DNA of 8,441 bases from Bacillota bacterium (GCA_021791995.1 JAJYVN010000130.1:1-8441), one strand, 5' to 3'; positions 1 through 6,506 are shown, counted from the first letter of the stretch. Numbers and translations are program-made. The notes: generated from the sequence alone by a model not told the origin.

Positions 1-763
1 CCTTCGATGAACCCCATCCGCCTGGACCGCTCCCATATGCGAAACACCATCCCCGCATACCGACGGAGACGTTCTCTTGGCGAACGTTCGTTCACGACCA
101 CGACACGGATGGCATCACGACCCCTTCCCTGCGATCCTCTGTCGAGCGTCGGCTGCTGATCGGCCTGCCATCGCCGTTCCCAACAACTGCTTTCCCGGTC
201 GCCCCTCCGGTGATGGGTAACGGTAAGCGCTGTACCGGGTGCTGTCGAGAGCAAAGCTGCGAGGATGATGTACACGAGGAGGTTTGCCGAGTGCCTTGCG
301 TAACGTCCGACGCAGAAACCGGACGACTTCCTTGCGTTCGGGAATGGACAGTGCAATCCCCTTCCCCTGTATGCCTGGTGGCGGAGTTGGATCCGGTGCC
401 TCGCCCCGCAACGCGGCTCCGATAGGCGCATACCCACGGAGGATCCAGAAGGCGTCATGCGGTTCGGCGCCGCCAAACCGCGCGAATACCTTGGGCTTCA
501 CGTGTGTGTTGGCAACGGCGCTTTGGACATACCGCCGCACGGTGTGCACCGCGTCAAAAAGTGCTTGGTCTTGCAGGTGGTTGGGTACTCCATCCAACCT
601 CTCCCTCTTCGTGGCGGCCTGAAACGTGCGCGGATCGTCCAGGTGATGCCAGGCTGTCGTTCGGACCAGCACACGCAGAAAGCCATCCTTGAATACGCGT
701 ATTAGTGAGTATGGGATCCAGTAGCGCCGGGCCGCTTGCTACGGTTAAGCGGAAGTGTCTCAT
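1..763 (-). pseudogene. IS607-type TnpB-like protein, frameshifted remnant
   Basis: This is the second gene of the IS607-type element. TnpB-family proteins are RNA-guided nucleases dispensable for transposition. The longest open stretch is 115-672 (185 codons), but the same frame is open back to about 736, reading YWIPYSLIRVFKDGFLRVLVRTT. A possible start, ATG at 763, is in a different frame (MRHFRLTVA). Visible family-like segments are GVPNHLQDQALFDAVHTVRRYV, KALGKPPRVHHPRSFALDSTRYSAYRY and RIAGKG, which resemble the N-terminal half of such proteins. The frame stops at 115, and a neighbouring frame stays open from there to the window edge (IRVVVVNERS). The RuvC catalytic motifs and C-terminal zinc finger would lie outside the window, so the assignment rests on N-terminal resemblance plus position next to tnpA. 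No known family other than TnpB fitted better. Confidence 0.55.
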
Positions 764-820
764 ACTTCGTTGTGCGCTTGAGCGGAGAGTGCTTACCACC
801 ACCAAGACCCACCACGACAC

Positions 821-1441
821 TACTACCTCGTTCGCCGCCTTCTTCAACGCATCCAGTACCTCTTTGTTCTTGTGACTGCGACTTCCATAAAAGCCTCGCC
901 GAGAAGACGGTGATGATCTCCCGAACGTCTTGGACCAACTCCTCCTCGAAGGAGGCGTCCTCAGATGCGTTGACGACGATCACTTCGGTTCCGAACTGCT
1001 CGCAGAGCGCGAAGAGACCAACTCGGAGCCGAACCGAAGAAGCCGGTCCTTGTGCGTCAAGACCAACCGATCGACTTTACCGGAGCAGATGTGACGCAGG
1101 AGTTGTCGCAAGCCCTTCTTGTGGTAATTCAGCCCTGACCCAAGATCCTGTACCACCTCATAGCTCCAACCGTTCGCAGCGGCGAACGACTCCAGCAAAG
1201 CCACTTGACGGGCGAGGTCGTCTTTCGGATCGTGACTCGAAACGCGTGCATACAGCAGAGTGACGCGAGCCGATGGCACCTTGTGCAGCCCAAGACCATG
1301 TAGTTGAGCCAAGTCATCGCGGCGGAACCCAGTCGGCGTCCGCTCCACAATGATCTTGCCTTGTTTCTCCCATCGCCGTGGGGTTTCAGGGTGTACCCCC
1401 AATTCCTTGGCCGCATTTCCAATGCTAAGCTTCATGCCCAT
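821..1441 (-). pseudogene. tnpA: IS607-family serine recombinase TnpA, frameshifted
   Basis: This encodes the transposase of an IS607-type element, a serine recombinase with an N-terminal MerR-like helix-turn-helix. The ATG at 1441 has an AAAGGG SD six bases upstream. Residues 4-45 form the DNA-binding part (AAKELGVHPETPRRWEKQGK). Residues 61-79 hold the catalytic block YARVSS, with the nucleophile probably Ser68, followed by DDLARQ. The first frame continues to RLLRFGSELV and then drifts to a stop at 980. The family sequence resumes in another frame as FALCEQFGTEVIVVNASED and FSARL, so a frameshift lies near 1013-1016. A second shift lies at the AAAA run (889-892), after which YGSRSHKNKEVLDALKKAANEV continues in the third frame. 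No stop follows where one is expected (about 820), suggesting further decay. Family assignment is firm; the inactive state follows from the frameshifts unless they are sequencing errors. Confidence 0.8.
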
Positions 1442-1510
1442 GGCATACCCTTTTGTTGGAAGACGTCGAGGGACGTTGGTGTTTTAGTGTGCAGTTTCTA
1501 CCCCGATTGG

Positions 1511-1534
1511 AAAACGGACCACGGTCAATCCGTT
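1511..1534 (-). terminator. Possible weak intrinsic terminator after the flavoprotein gene
   Basis: Eight bases past the TAG stop (1542-1544), the minus strand has a 6-bp stem (1529-1534 with 1513-1518) around a 10-nt loop. It runs into TTTT at 1514-1511. The stem is short and the T-run overlaps it, so this is a weak candidate for the end of the arg/flavoprotein transcript. Nothing better was seen before the insertion sequence. Confidence 0.3.
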
Positions 1535-1541
1535 CCGGGCC

Positions 1542-2678
1542 CTACCACGAACTTTCCGCTGGCCCAAACCCCTCTCCACCGGGCAATCGACCGGCAGCCG
1601 TAGCCCAGCGCCAAGCCAGGTCACCGACGGAGGCATGCACCCGGGCCACTCCAATCCATGGTCCTGGGGCACGATAAAAGGCGCGCGACAACGCGGAAGC
1701 CACCCGAAACGTCCGATAAACCTGACGACCCAACGCTTGGGCATACGGTCGCAGAGCCTCTGAACCCCTGTCCGCGTGCAGTGCGGCAATCAGCACAGGT
1801 GCCGCCAGATGCGCACTCTCAAGGGCATAGGCGATGCCCTCGCCGAAGAGGGGATCGGCGAGACCGGCCGCATCTCCAACGCGTAGCGCACATGCACTAT
1901 ACAGGGCCCGTAGTTTCAGACGTCCCCCGACGGGAATCGGATGACCACGCAGCGTAAGGACCTCGCGATCACCCATACCCAACAAGTCGATGTAGCGAGA
2001 GAGGGACGCACGCAACTGGCTACCGCCCACGCCAGAGCGCCATGACGCCACCCCGATCGAGAGGGTGTCTCCTTTGGGAAAAACCCAGCCATAACCACCG
2101 GGAACCACATCAAAGTCACCACGCAGGGCCGTGCCCCATGCCCCGCCAGGATCAGCGACTTCGGCCTCGACAGCACCAATGCGCGGGGCACATGGGCCGA
2201 GCCCGACGGCCGACCCCATAGGACCTTGGAACACGCCAGTGGACCCATCCGCTGCCACAACGTAGCGAACGCGGAGCGCTTTCCCTCCCACCGCGAGGCG
2301 GACCCCGTCCCCCTCGCGGCAGGCCGCCGTCACAGCTGAGTCGGGCATGAGCACTGCACCAGCGCGTACCGCCAGATCGGCGAGGAGCGCGTCCATCTCT
2401 GATCGCAGAACAAGGCCCACCGCCGGACGAGGGCTCCGGGCAACACTGAGGTGTCCCCCATACGATACAGTGGCTTGCCGCGACCAGACTCGGACGATAT
2501 GGAGTACCTGTTGCGGAAGAAGCGCCAGCGAGCGACCCGTCAAGCCGCCACCGCAGGCCTTGTAGCGAGGGAGTGGACAACGTTCCAAAAGGACTACGCG
2601 AACGCCTGCCGATGCGAGCAGACGGGCTAGGGTCGAGCCTGCGGGCCCCGCCCCGACCACCGCCACATCCCAGTCCAC
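1542..2678 (-). CDS. Geranylgeranyl reductase family FAD-dependent oxidoreductase
   Basis: A 378-residue flavoprotein of the group that includes ChlP, archaeal lipid reductases and menaquinone side-chain reductases (MenJ type). Residues 4-32 form the FAD-binding Rossmann fold (VVGAGPAG, with Glu32 ending beta-2). KACGGGL at 40-46 is the typical Lys-x-Cys-Gly loop of the family. RSEMDALLADLAVRAGA is at 92-108 and VVAADGSTG at 140-148. GYGWVFPKGD at 195-204 is the family's YxWxFPK strand, and GDAAGLADPLFGEGI at 268-282 is the second FAD motif. No transmembrane segment is evident. The GTG start has GGAGG nine bases upstream, inside the last codons of the argBD gene, and lies 4 bases after its stop, implying operon membership and possible translational coupling. 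Reducing an isoprenoid chain on a quinone or lipid is the likely role; the real substrate cannot be read from sequence, and no prenyl-synthesis gene is visible nearby. Confidence 0.85.
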   Translation of the reverse strand: MDWDVAVVGAGPAGSTLARLLASAGVRVVLLERCPLPRYKACGGGLTGRSLALLPQQVLHIVRVWSRQATVSYGGHLSVARSPRPAVGLVLRSEMDALLADLAVRAGAVLMPDSAVTAACREGDGVRLAVGGKALRVRYVVAADGSTGVFQGPMGSAVGLGPCAPRIGAVEAEVADPGGAWGTALRGDFDVVPGGYGWVFPKGDTLSIGVASWRSGVGGSQLRASLSRYIDLLGMGDREVLTLRGHPIPVGGRLKLRALYSACALRVGDAAGLADPLFGEGIAYALESAHLAAPVLIAALHADRGSEALRPYAQALGRQVYRTFRVASALSRAFYRAPGPWIGVARVHASVGDLAWRWATAAGRLPGGEGFGPAESSW

Positions 2679-2682
2679 ACAA

Positions 2683-4710
2683 TCACGCCTCCAGACGGGC
2701 GATCGCCCGCACGATCACCTGACCAGCCCGGTCGACCTCCTCGGCCGTCACATTCAACGCGGGCATCACGCGCAAAACGCGCTCTGCGGTGCAGTTGATC
2801 AGAAGCCCCTCATCCCGACAAAAGTCCACCGCACGCTTCCCCGGCACCGTCAGCTCCACGCCGATCATCAATCCGACACCGCGCACCTCGCGCACAATTC
2901 TGGATCCAGAAATGCCGGTACAGATGGCTCCTTGAAGCCGTTCCCCCATCTCCATAGCGTGCGCGGGCAATCCCTCTCGCTCCAGTGCCTCAAGCCCGGC
3001 CAGCGCAGCCGCAGCCACCACGGGATTGCCACCAAACGTGCTGGCATGGTCCCCTGGGCGCAGCGCCTGAGCCCACTCGCCGGCAGCGAGAAGCGCGCCC
3101 ATGGGCAGCCCCGCGCCGAGCGCTTTCCCAAGTGTCAAAACGTCAGGCACGATCCCGTGACGCTGATAGGCGAACATCGTGCCAGCCCGGCCCAGCCCGC
3201 ACTGAACCTCATCGAAGATCAGGCAGGCACCGTGCAGGTCACAAAGGCGTCGAAGCGTCCGCAGAAACTCGACCGATGCTGGCCGCACGCCTCCCTCCCC
3301 CTGAATCGGCTCAACGATCACCCCAGCCGTCTGCGGACCGATGGCCCGTTCCACCGCATCCACATCGTTCCAGGGGAGCTGCCGAAAACCGTCAAGCATC
3401 GGGCCGAAACCCTGTTGGTATGCGGGGGATGTGACCGCCATCGATCCGTAGGTACGACCATGAAACGAGTGGTCAAAACACACAACTTCGAGCGCCGGTG
3501 CCCGCCCCGTCACCTCCGCCCTGCGCCACGCGGCCTTCCGTGCCAATTTCAAGGCACCTTCGTTCGCCTCGGTACCGCTGTTGCAGAAAAAGACGTGACC
3601 GGCAAAAGCCAATCGGTTCAGCAGAGCAGCCAGCTCTGCCTGGGGCCGCGTGTGATAGAAGTTACTGGTATGCGCCAAGGTCCGTGCCTGCCGCATGATG
3701 GCGGCCACCACCCGTGGGTGGCAATGGCCAACGTTGGTGACGCTGATCCCCGAAAGAAAGTCGAGGTATGGGCGCCCTTGATCGTCCCATACGGTACGCC
3801 CTCGTCCCCGAACCAGCACGACCGGGAAGCGACTGTAATTCTGCATCAGAAAGGCCCGATCCAATTCAGGCACGGGAGTTGGTGCAACTGGCCTGGAGTC
3901 GCCCTTGGTCGACACAAAGGCCGTGCCAGCATCTGAGTCACCCTTCGCCGCCCCGAGGATGCTCCCCTCGCGGGCGCCATCGACAATCCATGCCCGTCCC
4001 ACTCCAGCCAAGACAGCGCGAAGACACGCCTCCACCTTTGGCCGCATCCCGTCGCGCACGATGCCCTCCCGGATCAGGGAGTGCGCCTGCTCTGCGGTGC
4101 AAACCCTCAGGGGATGGACATCGCCTGGGATCAGCACCCCAGGCACATCCGTCGCAAGGCACAGAACATCTGCACCCAGTGCCGTCGCAATATCTGCAGC
4201 GGCATCGTCCGCATTGATGTTGTACACTTCACCCCCAGGCCCAGGGGCGACGGGCGCGATGAGTGGCAAAAACCCCGCCTGGTGCAGGGACTCCAGCACA
4301 CCAAGGTCCACCCTCGAGACTCTCCCAACGAGCCCCAGATCGCGTGTACGTCCGTCCGGCCCCGTACCTTCCAACGGCGCCGCCTGGAGGAGTCCCGCAT
4401 CAACGCCCGCCAGGCTGATCGCCGGGAGCCCTGCCGCCACCAAGCTGCTCACTAAGGCCTTCCCCACGCGACCCGCCAATACCATTGAGACAACCGTTAC
4501 CGTGTCTGGATCGGAGTAGCGGAGACCATCAACAAAGCGAGGTGTGAGCCCCGTTCGCTCGGACCATCGGCTGATCTCAAGCCCGCCGCCATGCACCACA
4601 ACCACGCGCCAGCCCGCGTCCCACAGTCCCCGAATGGCGTTCAACGTCGCGGATGGGCACGTGTCTCCCTCCATGGTCCGGCCCCCGACCTTCACCACGA
4701 TCGTCGGCAT
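2683..4710 (-). CDS. argBD: Fused N-acetylglutamate kinase / acetylornithine aminotransferase (ArgB-ArgD)
   Basis: One 675-codon frame carries two arginine-pathway enzymes. Residues 1-267 are a complete N-acetylglutamate kinase of the amino-acid-kinase fold. KVGG at 7-10 is the ATP-site lysine and glycines, HGGG is at 40-43, GLRYSD at 62-67 includes the substrate arginine (Arg64), NINADDAA is at 164-171, TDVPG at 187-191, and GMRPKVEA at 221-228 includes Lys225. Residues 268-285 are a short linker. Residues about 286-675 are a full PLP class-III aminotransferase: FCNSGTEANEGALKLARK, SFHGRTYGSMA, EPIQGEGGV, IFDEVQCGLGRAG, and TLGKALGAGLPMGA with the Schiff-base lysine. The kinase phosphorylates N-acetylglutamate and the aminotransferase forms N-acetylornithine; ArgC, encoded 62 bases upstream, performs the step between. 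The kinase is nearer ArgB than LysZ because of its GLTPRFVDGLRYSD block. Odd points are the fusion itself, no N-terminal extension before the first strand, and Gly83 in a GRVGKALV segment where ArgB usually has Asn. SD support at the ATG is weak. Confidence 0.93.
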   Translation of the reverse strand: MPTIVVKVGGRTMEGDTCPSATLNAIRGLWDAGWRVVVVHGGGLEISRWSERTGLTPRFVDGLRYSDPDTVTVVSMVLAGRVGKALVSSLVAAGLPAISLAGVDAGLLQAAPLEGTGPDGRTRDLGLVGRVSRVDLGVLESLHQAGFLPLIAPVAPGPGGEVYNINADDAAADIATALGADVLCLATDVPGVLIPGDVHPLRVCTAEQAHSLIREGIVRDGMRPKVEACLRAVLAGVGRAWIVDGAREGSILGAAKGDSDAGTAFVSTKGDSRPVAPTPVPELDRAFLMQNYSRFPVVLVRGRGRTVWDDQGRPYLDFLSGISVTNVGHCHPRVVAAIMRQARTLAHTSNFYHTRPQAELAALLNRLAFAGHVFFCNSGTEANEGALKLARKAAWRRAEVTGRAPALEVVCFDHSFHGRTYGSMAVTSPAYQQGFGPMLDGFRQLPWNDVDAVERAIGPQTAGVIVEPIQGEGGVRPASVEFLRTLRRLCDLHGACLIFDEVQCGLGRAGTMFAYQRHGIVPDVLTLGKALGAGLPMGALLAAGEWAQALRPGDHASTFGGNPVVAAAALAGLEALEREGLPAHAMEMGERLQGAICTGISGSRIVREVRGVGLMIGVELTVPGKRAVDFCRDEGLLINCTAERVLRVMPALNVTAEEVDRAGQVIVRAIARLEA
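2688..2692 (-). promoter_or_regulatory. SD of the flavoprotein gene, inside the argBD 3' end
   Basis: GGAGG overlaps the last sense codons of the upstream gene (Leu-Glu-Ala) and sits nine bases before the GTG at 2678. It decides the start and ties initiation to ribosomes finishing argBD. Confidence 0.6.
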
Positions 4711-4717
4711 TGCTATT

Positions 4718-4749
4718 GCCTGGGCGGCAGGACCGCCGCTTCACCAGGC
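4718..4749 (-). other. Hairpin in the argC-argBD spacer covering the only SD-like bases
   Basis: In the minus-strand RNA, GCCTG (4749-4745) and GGCGG (4737-4733) pair with CCGCC (4727-4723) and CAGGC (4722-4718). The loop is five bases and the 5' side carries a seven-base bulge. The only purine-rich bases near the ATG at 4710 (CAGG) lie in the 3' arm. Strong SD-like sequences AAAGGAG (4763-4769) and GGGGGA (4753-4758) occur farther upstream, too far to serve that ATG directly. Confidence 0.4.
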
Positions 4750-4772
4750 CTGTCCCCCTCTACTCCTTTGGT

Positions 4773-5819
4773 TCAGGGCCACATGGCAATACGAGGCAAT
4801 CCAGCGGTTTCGTTGATCCCCAGCATGAGGTTCATGTTCTGTACGGCCTGACCGCTCGCGCCCTTCCCGAGGTTGTCAATCGCCGCCATGGCCACCAGTC
4901 GCTCTGCGGACCGATCGACGCGGACAGCGATCTGCGCCATGTTCGTACCAGCCACTGCCTTGGTATTGGGCAGACCATCGACAACCAGCCACACGAAAGG
5001 TTCCTGGTGGTACGCTTGCCGGTACACCTCCTCCACATCTGCCTGCGACACGCTTCGTGCCAATCGCGCGTAACAGGTAGTCAGGATGCCCCGGGCCTGT
5101 GGGGCCAGATGAGGGCTAAAGGTCAGCGTCACCGGATGCGCCGCCGCACGGCTCAGTTCCTGGGCTATTTCGGGCGTATGCCGATGAGCCCCCGCCACAC
5201 TATACGGCACGAGGCTCCCATCCATCTCCGCGAGATGTGTTGTCCGCGATGGCTCGCGACCGGCACCCGAGACTCCCGAGTATGCATCGACGATGATGTC
5301 GGTAGGCAGCACGAGACCCGCCGACAGCGCGGGCCCCAGCGCGAGGATCGCCGCCGTTGGATAACAGCCGGGATTGGCAACCAACACAGCATTCCGAATC
5401 TCGTTGCGGCGCATCTCCGGCAATCCGTAGACGGCCTGCTCCAGCAAGGCCGACTGTGTGTGTTCAATCCCATAGAATGTCCGATACTCCGCAGCGCTCC
5501 GCAAGCGGAAGTCGGCCGAGAAGTCCACAACGCGCATTCCCCGCGCCACGAGTTCGGGAACCAGCGTCAAGCTCTCGCGGGACGGCAGCGACACCAACGC
5601 GATGTCTACATCGCCGACCCGGTCCGCATCCATCGGCCCGAGGACCGCATCCGTAAACGGGGCCAGGTGTGGGTAAACGGCCGCAAATCGCTGGCCCACA
5701 TGACTGTGCGAAGCAAGATACACCGGACGGGCATTCGGATGCTCCAGGAGGAGCCGGACGGCCTCCACCCCGGCATACCCGGTCGCGCCCAACACCGCTA
5801 CCCGTAACTCCGCACGCAC
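4773..5819 (-). CDS. argC: N-acetyl-gamma-glutamyl-phosphate reductase (ArgC)
   Basis: This NADPH-dependent enzyme reduces N-acetylglutamyl phosphate to the semialdehyde, the step between the two activities of the fused gene just downstream. From the GTG at 5819 it is 348 residues, the usual family length. GATGYAG at 11-17 is the dinucleotide-binding loop, DFSADFRL follows near 99-106, and NPGCYPT contains the catalytic cysteine (about Cys152). VSGAG is near 183-187, GAHRHTPEI near 210-218 has the catalytic histidine, and NLGKGASGQAVQNMNLMLG is the typical C-terminal block. GGGGGGAAGG directly precedes the GTG. The same frame is open to an ATG at 5888 that overlaps the speD stop (TGATG), giving 371 residues. 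I prefer the shorter form because the extra 23 residues have no family counterpart, span a hairpin and lack an SD. No promoter can fit between that hairpin and this start. Confidence 0.95.
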   Translation of the reverse strand: MRAELRVAVLGATGYAGVEAVRLLLEHPNARPVYLASHSHVGQRFAAVYPHLAPFTDAVLGPMDADRVGDVDIALVSLPSRESLTLVPELVARGMRVVDFSADFRLRSAAEYRTFYGIEHTQSALLEQAVYGLPEMRRNEIRNAVLVANPGCYPTAAILALGPALSAGLVLPTDIIVDAYSGVSGAGREPSRTTHLAEMDGSLVPYSVAGAHRHTPEIAQELSRAAAHPVTLTFSPHLAPQARGILTTCYARLARSVSQADVEEVYRQAYHQEPFVWLVVDGLPNTKAVAGTNMAQIAVRVDRSAERLVAMAAIDNLGKGASGQAVQNMNLMLGINETAGLPRIAMWP

Positions 5820-5832
5820 GCGCCTTCCCCCC

Positions 5833-5871
5833 AAAAAACACGACCGTCCGTCGGAAAGTCCCGACGGACGG
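5833..5871 (-). terminator. Intrinsic terminator or attenuator between speD and argC
   Basis: A perfect 11-bp GC-rich inverted repeat (5861-5871 with 5844-5854, six-base loop) is followed on the minus strand, after five bases, by TTTTTT at 5838-5833. It begins 16 bases past the speD stop. The T-run is immediately followed by the argC SD, and the argC GTG is 13 bases beyond it. The hairpin form is clear. Whether it ends speD transcription or modulates read-through into argC cannot be read from sequence. Confidence 0.75.
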
Positions 5872-5887
5872 AACAACCACAACTCCA

Positions 5888-6289
5888 TCAGGAAGCGGCG
5901 GTTTGCAGTTGAGCCACCCGCTCATGAATTCCCTCGGGGAGCCCCCGATCAAAGCGCTTGACGTAACGGTCTCCGCCAAGCCGTGCGATGATGTGATCAC
6001 ATGCCGCCTCGGGATCAACGTGCGTCCCACACGTGAAGATATCAAACGCAGCATACCCATGCTCGGGAAAGGTGTGCACAGAGATGTGGGATTCCGCGAG
6101 CACGACAACACCAGAGAGGCCTTGCACCGGGAACCGATGAAACATGTCCCCGACCACTGCAGCCCCGGCCGCAGACGCGGCAGCCAACATGGTATCCTGG
6201 ATGAACTCCAGGTCATTGAGAACCGTAGGCTTGGCGTCCCAGATATCCAGCAGGATGTGGCGGCCATGGGTCTCGTGCCACTCGCCCAT
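5888..6289 (-). CDS. speD: S-adenosylmethionine decarboxylase proenzyme (SpeD, short pyruvoyl type)
   Basis: A 133-residue proenzyme that self-cleaves to make a pyruvoyl group and decarboxylates S-adenosylmethionine, supplying aminopropyl groups for spermidine. Gly-Arg-His at 9-11 begins the core (GRHILLDIWDA). FHRFPVQGLSGVVVLAESH follows at 50-68, with cleavage expected between Glu66 and Ser67. His72 (SVHTFPE) and Cys87 (FTCGTHVDP) match the processing and proton-donor residues of the Thermotoga enzyme (Ser63, His68, Cys83) at a constant offset of four. Length fits the short bacterial/archaeal class. The ATG at 6289 has AGGGGGGA eight bases upstream; a longer frame from GTG 6355 would cut through a hairpin and has no family support. 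A promoter and structured leader lie upstream. No spermidine synthase gene is visible. Some SpeD homologues have been reported to decarboxylate ornithine or arginine, so the arginine-gene context leaves the substrate somewhat open. Confidence 0.93.
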   Translation of the reverse strand: MGEWHETHGRHILLDIWDAKPTVLNDLEFIQDTMLAAASAAGAAVVGDMFHRFPVQGLSGVVVLAESHISVHTFPEHGYAAFDIFTCGTHVDPEAACDHIIARLGGDRYVKRFDRGLPEGIHERVAQLQTAAS

Positions 6290-6418
6290 AAAAAAATCCC
6301 CCCTCGTGCGCTGTTCCGGCCCTTTCAAGCCGGACGGGACCATCGTTTTCGCCACGGGGGACGAGCTGAGAGCGCATAGGCTCCCACCCTTCTGGCGAAA
6401 CTAGGTTCCTATTTATCG
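6290..6418 (-). promoter_or_regulatory. Structured 5' leader of speD, candidate cis-regulatory RNA
   Basis: From the predicted transcription start (about 6418) to the ATG, the RNA folds by eye as follows. Stem 1 is TTTCGCCA (6400-6393) with TGGCGAAA (6354-6347). Inside it, GGG (6389-6387) can pair with the C5 run (6360-6356), and GGGAGC (6385-6380) pairs with GCTCTC (6373-6368) around a six-base loop. Stem 2 is TCCGGC (6334-6329) with GCCGGA (6320-6315). The SD (6304-6297) is followed by seven Ts. TCCCCC (6361-6356) can alternatively pair with GGGGGA (6302-6297) of the SD, which would free stem 1's inner helix and hide the ribosome site. It does not match the SAM-I or SAM-II consensus that I know. 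The fold is inference from base pairing only. Confidence 0.45.
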
Positions 6419-6424
6419 GGCCCC

Positions 6425-6453
6425 ATTCTACTGGTCGTTCCGCCAAAGGTCAA
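6425..6453 (-). promoter_or_regulatory. Sigma-70-type promoter upstream of speD
   Basis: On the minus strand, TTGACC (6453-6448, -35) is separated by exactly 17 bases from TAGAAT (6430-6425, -10). Each box has five of six consensus bases. Expected start of transcription is about 6416-6419, giving a leader near 130 nt before the speD ATG. It also offers a route to transcribe argC and the genes beyond by read-through. Confidence 0.7.
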
Positions 6454-6459
6454 CGGAAG

Positions 6460-6506
6460 CACTGCCCGCGCCGTATGCTGACGAAAGACAGCGACTTTTG
6501 GCAGTG
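6460..6506. repeat. Inverted repeat CACTGCC / GGCAGTG just upstream of the -35 box
   Basis: Perfect 7-bp arms lie at 6460-6466 and 6500-6506, with 33 bases between them. Arm centres are 40 bp apart, close to four helical turns, and the near arm ends seven bases from the -35 box. This is a possible regulator site, but arms of this length also occur by chance. Confidence 0.25.

Larger units (their letters stand above)
1..1441 (-). mobile_element. Degraded IS607-type insertion sequence (partial, runs off left edge)
   Basis: A serine-recombinase-like tnpA (821-1441) is followed on the same strand by a tnpB-like reading frame (1-763), which is the gene order of IS607-family elements. Both genes are broken by frameshifts, so the copy is probably immobile unless an intact relative acts in trans. 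One end should lie between the tnpA start (1441) and the stop of the upstream flavoprotein gene (1542). The other end is beyond the window. IS607 elements typically lack obvious terminal inverted repeats, and I could not place an exact boundary. Confidence 0.7.

Noticed and set aside
736..1263. Plus-strand open frame of 175 codons over the insertion sequence
   Set aside because: Antisense to the recombinase, whose conserved motifs are clear on the minus strand; low-complexity Ser/Thr/Arg-rich product.
2932..3936. Plus-strand open frame of 334 codons
   Set aside because: Antisense to the aminotransferase half of the fused gene, with no family-like motif; a shadow of codon bias.
2683..4710. 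LysZ/LysJ-type enzymes of the LysW lysine pathway instead of ArgB/ArgD
   Set aside because: The kinase has the ArgB-like GLTPRFVDGLRYSD block and GMRPKVEA segment, and no LysW carrier gene is seen nearby.
4580..4744. Short minus-strand frame starting at GTG 4744 with GGGGGA eight bases upstream
   Set aside because: It overlaps argB in another frame, gives a Gly/Arg-rich product of about 55 residues without any family likeness, and no coding signal supports it.
4653..5807. Long plus-strand open frame of 384 codons
   Set aside because: It lies fully antisense to argC and the argB start, has no recognisable domains or SD, and its composition is what a GC-rich antisense frame gives.
6290..6418. 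Known SAM riboswitch in the speD leader
   Set aside because: The core sequence and junction pattern of SAM-I and SAM-II are not present; the leader is reported only as a candidate structured RNA.
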